A stretch of 64,000 nt of DNA from Antedon mediterranea (Eukaryota > Echinodermata > Crinoidea > Comatulida > Antedonidae), in assembly GCF_964355755.1 (NCBI RefSeq), contig NC_092674.1:27518001-27582000 (forward strand), given 5' to 3'. The notes below the pieces were generated by a model. That model was given only the letters and a program-made list of their open reading frames with translations. It was not told where the DNA came from and did no database searches. Shown in pieces: positions 47,601-59,600 of this stretch. The position numbers and the translations under genes are program-made. The first letter of the stretch is position 1. Every line of letters starts with the position of its first letter.

Positions 47601-50600
47601 TCTACGCATGCGTATAACCTGACGCATTCGATTCGCTCGAACAAATTCGCCTAGTGGAAAATCGGCTTAAAGACGTAGTCTAGCCCAACCCCAACAATGA
47701 AGATGAACCAACTTGTCAAATATTACAACAGAGTTATATCCCGTAAAATTATTCAGAATTAAAATAGAATAAGATTGGAGTGAGAGACGGTGTTATATTT
47801 AGAACTCATTACTATTTTCACTGTTCCCGTGTCTTCACAATTGTGCTGTCTTGATGATAAGGACAAACTGCAGTCAAGTGTAACCAATTAAAGAAAGCCA
47901 ATTAATATGCCAATCAAACACTGTTTGTTTCAAGTAAACATTTATTTTATAAAACAAATATTTAGAGTCTCATCAAAGAGCCGTTTAATTCAAAGATTTA
48001 GTGTTTTGAATTATTAAATAACACCTTGTTTGGCGCGCTCGTAATTCATATGTTCGTATGGTACATTTTGTCATCAAGGGAAAATGTTGCATTAAAATGA
48101 AAGTATAGATACATTTTCATAAAGAGAATGATTTGTATCGTGCTAAACCTGTGTTTTCTGCTTGATCTATAAACTGATAATAAATAGCCTAGCATGGCTT
48201 ATGACGGTTATTATTGCTCCTTTTTGCGAGGAAAAAAGTCCCCTTTTAGTGATAAAAGAACCCCTGTAAAAATACTGGTTATTGGTCGTGGAATCGCTTT
48301 AGAACCTTCGTGTCCCCTTCTCCCCAAGTCCCTAACGAGTATAACAAACGCCCGTTATATAATTCGTACTATTGCACGTCATGTAACACACATCGTCCAA
48401 TCAAATTTATCTAGGTGTTACCAGGGAAGACTAAATTACAATAATTTAACTCTTCCCTGGTGTTTTAAATAATAAAAAATAAGTGCACATTGTATTCAAA
48501 TGATAATTATAGTCTAAAATGCTAATATATCATGGTTACCTAATTGAGATGCAATATTTATTACTCATCACATTTTATTTTTAACTCTTTTGTATTTTCA
48601 TAACACAATTATTTCAAACTCGATCTAAGTACGCGCTATGTTTTTAATTTCTTGGTGCCATCTTCCCTTGATTAATCGCGTCGTATAATTTTTGTTATCA
48701 AAAAAGTCCATTCATTACTACCAAATCACGAATATTGTATATTCAAAGTGCGCAGTGATCGTAAAGAAACCTTTTTAAAACACGTTTTAAATTGATTTAT
48801 CCAATGTTCTTTATCATTCACGATAAATTACTGATTCGTTACTTGATAATAGCATATAAAAAAACGCCGCCGTAGATTTTTATTCGTGATGTATACTAGT
48901 TATATCAATTAAGTAGTCACATGTGATGCAGTCAACGTGGTCTTCGATTCCCTATAAAGTTCCGTAATTAAATTCATCCAACCTCGTGCTTGATGGCCCA
49001 ACAACAGTCTAGGTTTTTCTTAATATTTCTTAAAGAAAAACATTTTGGCATACATGGCGTGTCATACTTGAGCTAGAAAAAGATGCATACTAGTTATATT
49101 AATTAATTTTCGATGTAGGTCATTATTAGATTTCAGTGAAGTCTAATTACCATCTTCGTGACTTTCTAATACATTCACCATACTTATCCACATAGCCATT
49201 ATTGTATATAATTTTACAGGTCGGTGTCCTATCTGTCTTAAGTATTTTAATGTACTCCCGATATTTCCGTTTTTTGATGATGCTTACGTGAAACAGAGAA
49301 CAAATTTGTATTACAAAATCAGTGTATATGTATGACAAAGCATTTCACTGTTGTGTGATGTAAGGATACATGATATTATTTAAAACTTTAATTGTTTGCC
49401 GATTCTCCGTACTGTTTGTAAATCATTATAATATATAATACATATTCCGTGACACAAGTGCGCATATATGAATATGCAACAGATACAGTTTTAAGCTTGG
49501 GTCCCACTAGGACGCAACGCAAGGACGTAAACGCAACACAAGCTAGGTGACCAATGGCAAGCGACAAAATATTTCATCGCCTGTGATTGGTCGAAACCCT
49601 TACGTTGCGTTACGTCGTTGTGTTGCGTCTCTAGTGGGAACCACGAATTACATATTAAAGTGTTCCTATGATACAAGCATGACGTGTGAGGTATATAACA
49701 TAGAAATAATTAATAATCAGTAATCAGTGATTTGTCTTTGAAAGAATAATAAAAATGTTATAATGTCTAACTGGGCAAATTAATAGGCCTACGGCCTCTA
49801 ATGATTGTCTGGAATTGGCATAAAAAATAGGTTGATTAATAAAGTATAATTGTTAATGCTAAACACTCGTTTTATACGTGTCTGGTCTACACTTTAGCAG
49901 CCGATATAATATACGTAATATGAAATAGTATACAGATAAAATAATATCGCCTGTGGGCGAAATGGCGGCAAACGCGACACACCACCAGAAGACATATAAT
50001 TGCACGAGTCATCATTCGTATTGTTATAACAGTCTGTCTATTAAAACAATTTACACTGTTACACGGGTACAGCTAAATTAAGACATGTTCAACCAGGGAG
50101 TTGTAAAATAATAATAATAATAATATAATAATTATTTTACAACTCCCTGGTTCAACTATATACTTATTGTATAATATGAAAAGTCAAGCGCATTCTATCT
50201 ACGCGTGTCGGAAATTTATATCGTGGGAAAGGTACTTACAGGTTACATGGCACGTCCACTGGACCACCAACATAGCTTACGCGTGGACACTAGACGTACT
50301 TGAATTGTTGAGATTATAGTGTCGAGTTTTAATGAAAATAAAACAGGACAGTGCTGAATGTGTATCTGACTTCTGCCAACTCAACACAGGTCCGTTCATG
50401 CTTACTTATTATAGCTTGGTTCCCACTAGAGACGCAACGCAAGGACGTAGACGCATCGGATTGACAAATGACAAGAGAGTTCGAATAATCCATCGCTTTT
50501 GATTGCTCAACTCACTAATTGCGTCTGTAGTGGGAACCAAGCGTTACCCTGGTAAGTTAGTGATAAATATGCCCCCAAAAATTCAACCGGATAAACAACT

Positions 50601-53600
50601 AAACCTTAACAGGCCCATTATATAGGAACATTCCCATCAGACTAAAATACCCCGCGCGCGTCCAAATCTGGTTCCACTATGACACAATGAAATGACGTAA
50701 CTGCACGCGATGTGAGTAATTTGGCCAATCACAAACGACAGCAGAGATATGCTTGTGCGTACGACGCTAGAGTAGACTGGAGAACCCGGCCGTCTACTTA
50801 ACGTTTCAGCATAATATTCATTTAAAGGTTAGCATAGTTTTAAAATTCTAATGCTATTAATAATATATCTCGAGTTTGGGATCATTCATCACAAATGAAT
50901 CGATGTGAACATTAATTTAGCTACTTAGGTATTCATGAAGGCGATTAAATCGTGCTACTTCCATTTTAGATGCAAGAAAATGTAACTAGAGTGCCAAGAA
51001 AAGTTCATCAATTTCACTGATGATACACACGGCGGGGGGTAATGTGTCACATAATCATACCTTCTATCCCCAGAGCATTTTCCAATCAGTAAATACTGTG
51101 ACAAATTGCCAACTTCTGTCCACCTCGACTGAATGTGAACGCGTATCTGTTTCTCAATCAAAGCATGATGGAATTACCTGATCCAAGTATTGTTATAATG
51201 TTGCTAAAATTAATAAAATAAAAAAAATTAAAATAAAAATAAATGTAATTTACAAATCTAAACCGTTATGCAACATAATCCCTATATACGTAGAGCCAAC
51301 CAAGTTTCCCTATAGTGGGTTACCCTGAGTAGGTGTTGAACGATTCCATCCCCTTCTGTTTATAGAAAAGAATCGCCTTAATAAGTGTGTCTCCTAACCT
51401 AAAAGGTGGAGATTCTGCAGTACAGTAGGCCTGTTGTTTAAAATGTCCACAAATGTTGATACCCAATTTCCAACGTACGACCATGGAGGAAATGGTACGA
51501 CGTTCACACTGTGTTATATTTGCATGGAGCAGCTAACTCGGCAAAGTGACGAGTTAAAATGGTAGGCTCTTGTTCTGTTTAAAGGCCAAGTCCGTTCGTC
51601 CCCCATCTTTCTCCTATCATCATTCCCCAATATTACCCACTTGGAAAGATATAATCTACCTACACAGATCTTGAGTTGAAATATTGTTTCTTATGACTAG
51701 ACTAGACAGGCCTATTTTGATTACAAAAATAATAAATTGGTAAGTGATAGGAGGAGGGTCGTAAAAAACAGATACACTATTGCGAACATCGTAAACTTAT
51801 ACAACAATTTTTACTGTAATCCATAAATGGATGTATTGTGATTTGCCAATCCAGGGTTGTATTATATATTTTTTATCTCTGCGTGAATGTTTTTACAAAT
51901 TTAATATATTCGATTTATTAGGTTAATTTATTTCACGTAGATACATTATCTCTTGTCACCTGTCGCTTCTTCATATTTTGATTACGTCGATTAGGTCGAA
52001 CTTTTCAATATCTAAGTTGTTTTTTATTAAGTGGGTTTGAGCGGGCTCGTTTTTTATTAACTTTCCCTCTTAACAAACTAATTGTAAAATATCCCCAATC
52101 AGAAGAAATTACAAGAACAATTGAAGTCAAGTTTCTGTTTAGTGGCACTGAAGAGATCGTTGTCTCTATACACGTCATTGCCAAATGTTATTTATGTTAT
52201 GGGTCAAGTAGTTTTCACATATGTATGTTTCTTCGCGTTAGGTTTTGCTCGGATACATATACATTAATACAACCTTCCATTTAGTTAAAAAAAAAAAATC
52301 AGACTTAAAATCGTGTTATTTCTTTCTAAATGATGACGTAATGTGTAGCTCAGTGTGGTATACGCACATTTCTGACGTCACATAGGTTAATAATGTCATC
52401 ATTCAATATAATTATGACATACGTACTTATTAGGCCGTGAATTCAAATGATGAAAATTGGTACACATTAATATTTAGTGGTAATATCACACGGTTAGTAT
52501 TTATATTAAAACGATGTGAATGAACGAACGTCGTCGTTGTTTTGTGGCGATAATTGCGTCTCATTGCACCTGAGACAAGAACAACTGTTGTAGGCACTAT
52601 ATATACATATTATTAAACTAATTGTCAATTTGGAGCAACATAAATATTACTGTTTGTCATGATTAGCATTCATTTTATCAGTTTTTAATAATGATATGCC
52701 TCTTTCCTGATATCCAGAATATGGCAATACTACTACAGGATAATGATACGCACGCACAACGTTAACTGTTTTAAAATACGAAATAAAAATATCGGTTTAT
52801 GTGGCCATACAACAGCTGTATCCACATAAATAATCGTAATAATTATTTTACCGGTTTTGCATTGTATAAAATGAATATTTTTTTGTATGTATTTAGCAAG
52901 AGACAATTAGACCTAAATACTGTAAAAGAATATTTTATAACCATGTATAGTGCAAAATACCGTAGGGCGAATTCCAGAGGCTGCTTTGAACAATATTAAA
53001 CTAGATAGGGGCCTAATTGTCTAGATAAACATATAACCCGAGACTGACATTATTAATTTGTAATAGCTATACGGTAGGTGACCATCAATCAGGTAACTAA
53101 ATTGCGTAAGATCTGAAATATTTTACAGTAGATCTATGTTTAAACAATCTCTTTTGGGACATCCCCCTTTTCAGGCGACATTTTCCGTAAATTGCCCGAG
53201 AGGGCAGTACGTTTTTACACACACGATCAACCCTCTATCCACAGTGGCGTAACGCAGAGGCTTGAGGCCCCTGGCTTAGGAACCAAATTGGCCCTCCAAC
53301 GCTGGAGACCTCGGGTGTTTTTAGCCTTTTTCGACATATTTTATTTAATGCCTGTTTTTCCTCTGGGCACTGCTCAGGGGTCCCATAAGATCCGAGCCCA
53401 TGGGTTAGCCATGACTGAGCGCTCACAGCCGTTACGCCACTGTCACCAGAGGCTCTAAGGTGTTCCATTAATAGGTATCATTCAAGTTAATTACACCAAT
53501 GGTGACGTCGTTGTTGTCAATCATTGACGTCTGAAATCATGGTTTAGTCCTATTAGTAGCATTATTTAAATTAATGTCGGCAATTTCCTTTGAAAATCAA

Positions 53601-56600
53601 ACACGATACATTGTTTATCGGTTTACAATTATTATAAAGTTGATCACATTTCATACATCGGATTTTAGTACCCATCTGAAGCCACCACCTTCTTCCCCAA
53701 TCAACTCGTTAACTTGTATTGTAAGAGTGTATACTTTACAATAATCATACTTGCGTGTGAAGTCATATACTATGGAAGGCCGTCGCTGCAAAAATTACCA
53801 AAAGCGAACAACGTACTTTTATGTGGGTTATGTTCGTTTGGTTCGTGTGTGCACGCATTCCGTTTTGGAGAACCATTTTTGAAAAAACTTGTCATAAAAT
53901 ATCGATAGGCGCATCCATACACGAGCTCTTCGTTTGACCCCGTGCATGTTGGTTATATCTAATGTGTTAGCATGAACTGACTTTATAACCTATATACTCC
54001 TTATGAATAGACTATTAATAGTAGATAGGTTATAACTTATAACTGACGAACAGGTGTGATTGTATATATATCGGTTACAAACGTGATAGCGTTATCAGTC
54101 GAATGATGTTATTAATTATTATAGGAATTATGCATTGATGTTTTATAATATAATGCATTCAATAATTATTACAGTTACTGTATATATACATGCATTTAAT
54201 TTTATGGAAATGGTTTTCAAAAGGAGACACGGATAGATTTAGGCCGTATTATTATGTAAACTGTTTGATTGTTTTACGCGTCATAGATCGTAATTTCAAA
54301 ATCGATAAACGAAATGTTGTATGTTGTGGTCATGTCTTGTCGACGACCTTTCATTTTCGATGAGCAATGAGTAGCGCGTGACAATTATGTTTCTGAGCGT
54401 GCGCACAAATGATTTTCACATCGTGAAACGAAATGTCGCTAAATTACTGCGTCCTGGGTTCAAATCGGTTACTTAAATTGATTTTGTTAAGCTCTGTCTA
54501 CACTATCAAACTAGTTTGACACAAATGTGCGATGTGCCCAAATATGGTAGTGAAATGTCCAAGTGTGGTAGTGATATGACATCATCATGTTCATCTATGG
54601 GCATGTCACATTTTTTTGTCACATAAAGTTTGATAGTGTAGACATAGCTATACACAGGTCTTCTAAGTTATTTTCCGCGCAAACAAGAACGACGATTTAC
54701 GTATTAGGAAATATTAACACGTCAACACATTTACGCAGGTCATCACCATCAACTTTTATTTTGACCTAGTATTAACATTCTAGTGTGATAAACACTTTAA
54801 ATCGCTGTAAAAGATCCACTCTCTCAATAAACTCTGAGAATCCGTGATGAGCGTATAACTTGCTTAGTGTTAGTGCTAAGTCCTCGGGGATTCACCGGTT
54901 TAACACTATCCAATAATAAGTAGACACTACACAAATTAAGTATAGTCGACAAGCCTAATTAAGTTTTACAATAGTGGTGTAGGCAATGTTCGTTAAATCG
55001 CTATTAAAATCAATAGTAATAAAACAAAATATGGATTTGTTTGTCTACATATGTACATTATGAACATGACGATATTAAACATTATTACTGATATGATATG
55101 AATTTTATGAATCACAATTTGTTTAGGCCTAAAATAATGTTATATTTGATTTTTTTAGTCAAAATCAATACTGTCGTCGAACATGTTTAATCATGCATGT
55201 GTATATTATATAGTTTGTTGCATTTCGAGATGTACCGAATGATAACATAGTTGAATGAAGAATTGTATTTTTTCATGCATTTGTTTTTATATATTTATTC
55301 TTTATACTGGGGTACCTCTTCAGCCAAGGGCCGTTCTCATAGAGGGCCCAGTATTGGACAAACAAGAAGAAACAAAGTTACAAAAAATACAATGAGAACA
55401 AATAAAAAACCCATCAAAAATGCATAATTAGACATTTAATCATATGATGCTTAACTTATATTTTAGACCTGTCTTTCAGTCTTTTTGATATTAGTAATCT
55501 TATTATTATTATTATTGTTGATTTGTAAGATTTTTTTTTGACCGGCTTTGCGACCTTGTTCTTTTTAATTGTGATCGTCATAGTAACACATAGACTACTC
55601 CTGACTAATTAGAAGAACGCAAAGATACTCAAAGCCCCAAGGTAATGACTTCTGATCATTAGGCGATGTAAAACCTCGGATTAATTACAAATAATATGGC
55701 AACTCTGTATGAACCACAAGTGATGAAGATTCTCCATAAAATTAAACTCCATGATACGACGTTTTGATGAATCTTGGTTACCAATCAAGATTGGTTTCCA
55801 ATAGGTCGCAACGTAAGCACGTAAGCCTTAAGTCTGATTGGTCAATGTGATTGCGTTGTGGCTTACATCCTTGCGTTGCACCCTAGTAAGAACCAAGCTT
55901 AAGACGCAGCGCAACGACGAGACGCAACGCACATGAGTTTGACCAATTATAAGCGAAAGATAAGATCGTGATTGGTCAAAACTTGTCCGACGACTTTTTA
56001 CTATACGCGACTACCCAACAATATGGAAACATACACATCATATTATTTCCGCTACATATGTCTATATTTTTACTTATAATTTTTCTTAAATCATATAGAT
56101 AATCATAACGTATTATTTTTCAACATCATTTCCGCCATTGTCCGTATAAAACTAAATTTACGTGACCAGAAATTTAAAATGCATTTTTATTATAAATTTC
56201 ATTTTATGTTTATCCTCAAAACCAGGTGTTTAGCAGTGGTATAATCGTGTAAGCATTCGTTCAATTAAACTGCCATCTAGATATTTCAAGTCATACATAA
56301 TGAGCCGACTAGTAGAAAATCACTGCATTATCATTAAATCGAAGGCATAGGCCTAAGTGATTGTTGTAAGCAAATAGACCAATTAATTCACTCGCACTTA
56401 TTGTCCACGCTGATTTCGTGCCCTTCGAAATACAATGATACACCCAATTACGGCCGACGTTCTTTCATTCATATATTCTGTTTTGGATGCAAATCCATAA
56501 TAAACAAATGCGATGGTTTAAAAAGTGAAGATACATATTAACATTAACATTTAGAAATCGCCTATTTCTATGATAATCTCATATGAATGATCAACGGGTC

Positions 56601-59600
56601 TTACTGTCATAACACATGGTAAAATATAAATGGAAATGTTTTTTAAACTGATTATTCAAATGATTGCAGTAACGACACAAACTACTATATCGATAAATAG
56701 CGAAGAAAATCAGCTAAAATACAAATCAACAAGAATTCTGTCTTCGACATTTTTTTTCAGAATATCGTTGGTCGATATTGTAACCGAACGTAAAATGATT
56801 AGACTTGCCCCAAGTCTGTAGTTATTTCGCGGCTTTTTGATGTTTGTCTGAAATCAGTAGTAGTACACGTATGAAACGCCATTAATTACGTCAAAACTTA
56901 TGGAACCCAGACTAGTTTAGATTGTTCAGCCCTTGTTGATTATACGTTTTGTTACTGAAGAAGTTTTGATGTGAAACTTGGTACACGTTAAAAGACTAAA
57001 GATTGTTTAAAGTTAATAACGTTATGAGTTATTTTAATTTATAATAGTCTCCAAAATGGACAGAATAAAATCGATATCGAACAATACAAAAAAATACTTA
57101 TTTTACGACAAATTTTCCTGAATAGCTTAAAGCGTGGTTCCCTCTAGCGACATAACGAAACGTAAAGGATTTGACCAATTACAAGCGTTGGATTATTCGA
57201 ACATTGGCTTGTCATTGGTCAATTTGCGTTAACAATTAGATTCACTTTAAAAGTTGTACACAAATAATTATTACCGCTATTAGTTTATACACTATAGTTG
57301 AGAAGAACTATATTGAACTTAATTTAAACCGTAACTATTAAATATTTATTCTTTATAATGGAACATTTAACAATGATGGAAAATAAATATTACAATCATA
57401 TACCCCACAAGTAGACGCGCGTGCAAAAGGGGATGGTACTATACAATGTGAACGGCATGACACATTAAACATTGTTGTAGAATTAAGTTAGATGTTAACA
57501 ACCACATTTCGAATTTTATTGATATCTGCTTTACACATTAATGGTTAAAGAATTCAATTTCTTAATCTGTTTAGACGACTAAAATTCTGGGCTCCGACAG
57601 TTTATAGTCGTATAGGTGGTTGATAACCGTTATCACAACGTGCGTGGACGTGATCTGAGATAGGCTAAGTAGGCATACGTTTTATTCACGAATGCTTGTG
57701 AGTTAATAGCTAGTTCTATTCATCATTTATAGAACGCTTTTTAAAAATATTGATAATATAATTATAATATTTCTGATGTACGCGCGCGTACGCTACGTGC
57801 CCCTTCGTGGTGAAAAAATTGTCCTATATGTCACTAAGATTATTTATGGTTTTTTGACATATCCACTGAAGCTATCAGAACACCGATTTGTTTCAAGTCA
57901 TGCGCATACGTTACGCTCTATTAACTTCTGTCTCTGATGCCGCATGATGGAATCGAAAGCTCCTATTGATAAATGTTCTTGCCCCAAGCTTATAATAACA
58001 TCGAAATTGAGAAATTCATGTCATTGAAAATGAATTAATTACATCCACTTATCAAGAAAGCTGTTTTATGACGAGGTAGGCCTATGTATGTAACCGAGTG
58101 AAACCCTCTTTAATTATTTTTGTATTTAAAATAAACCATTGATTCAAAAGAGCCCCACAGGGAGGTCGCAATACCACATAAGGTTTTTAACTTCAACTTC
58201 CGACCCCTTCCATCCTCCACTTCCCATCTCTGGTTGCTGCTGTATTAACCAATTAGAAAATTAAGTCATATTTATGCTTCCTATTCACTAGAAACAGATG
58301 AAAACACCTCACCTCTTTCTATATGGTGGATACACACGCGGAACAATTAGTTTGTTTATGTATTCGTTGCTACAAAAATATTTTCCTACATTATCTCTAC
58401 TTCAAATACATAATAGCGACAATATATCAAATATTCTTACGGTTATAATTGTTATCGATAATAATAAAGCTGTTTATCTATCGCCGTATGAACTTACGGA
58501 TGCTTCAACTTTATAGTTATATATTGAGATTGTATAACGTTGAATCGTGGATGTATAAATACATCCATAGTTGAATGTATTATTACCAAACATATTATTA
58601 TTATTTTGGTAATAGAGATCGTATGTTTGACACAAATTCATGCGCTTGCATGATATACATGTTCTGCTGGGCAAATTTATTTTAGGGCCTTCCAACCATT
58701 TAAAAACAGCACGCACCCAAGATTAGATATACCTGCAAATTTGTTAATGTTATTTCCAACCATGTTTAATCATTTGATACCTTTGACCTCAGAGCTACCC
58801 CTCACCCCCCCTCCCTCACCTAGCTTCTTCGACTAACATACTCCAGAATGTGGCATCCTCAAGGCATTCACATCTCAATGTATCTAGAGTTGCCTCTTAC
58901 GCTTACAACCTTTTATCTATAGAGACATTGATAAATGACATCTCGTCCCTCCTAAATTTGATCGTTTGCAAGCGACATCCCATACCACCGCTAACCGGCC
59001 CAAGCAAGCCCTTAGGCATACATAACCATACTGTAGTCCACTATTATAAATATCATTATTGGTAATGTTTTAGACATTAACATAATTATCATTATTCATG
59101 TCGGTTTTTAGTATGTCAAATTCATTAAACATTGGCCTACGCGCTTTTATTTCCAAATCGAAAAAAGGCTTACTGCTTTCTCGTTTCATCTCGTGATTAA
59201 CTTTAAAAACGACACGTTTCTCGGCGTTAACTACCTGATCACATTATGCCATCCATGTAAATTGTCCAATTATTAAAATACCACGACATAAATGTTTAAA
59301 TGACGTGTCGAATCTTATTTAAAAACTATTTTTATACACATACCGATACAGATTTAAATAAAGCTAATCACAGTCAATGTTTAACAAGAAACGTTTTATG
59401 TTTATAGCTTATGTTTTACATAATCACCCGAGATTATAATGCGCGCGCGTATAGGATATACATCTTGCGTGTACATACTGATGATCCTACATTAAGTGTT
59501 TTCCGTGATGAGCGTGTATATCGTGATACAGACAATATTTCTACATTAAACCCGATTATGTCTCCACAAAATGCAGTATCATGGCAAATTATATATACAG

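Noticed and set aside
48194-48472. 92-codon frame
   Set aside because: It overlaps dispersed repeat E and an inverted repeat, with no protein motif.
53192-53468. Overlapping 88- and 77-codon frames on opposite strands
   Set aside because: They coincide with the short GC-rich transposon with inverted ends, which explains the long stop-free stretch.
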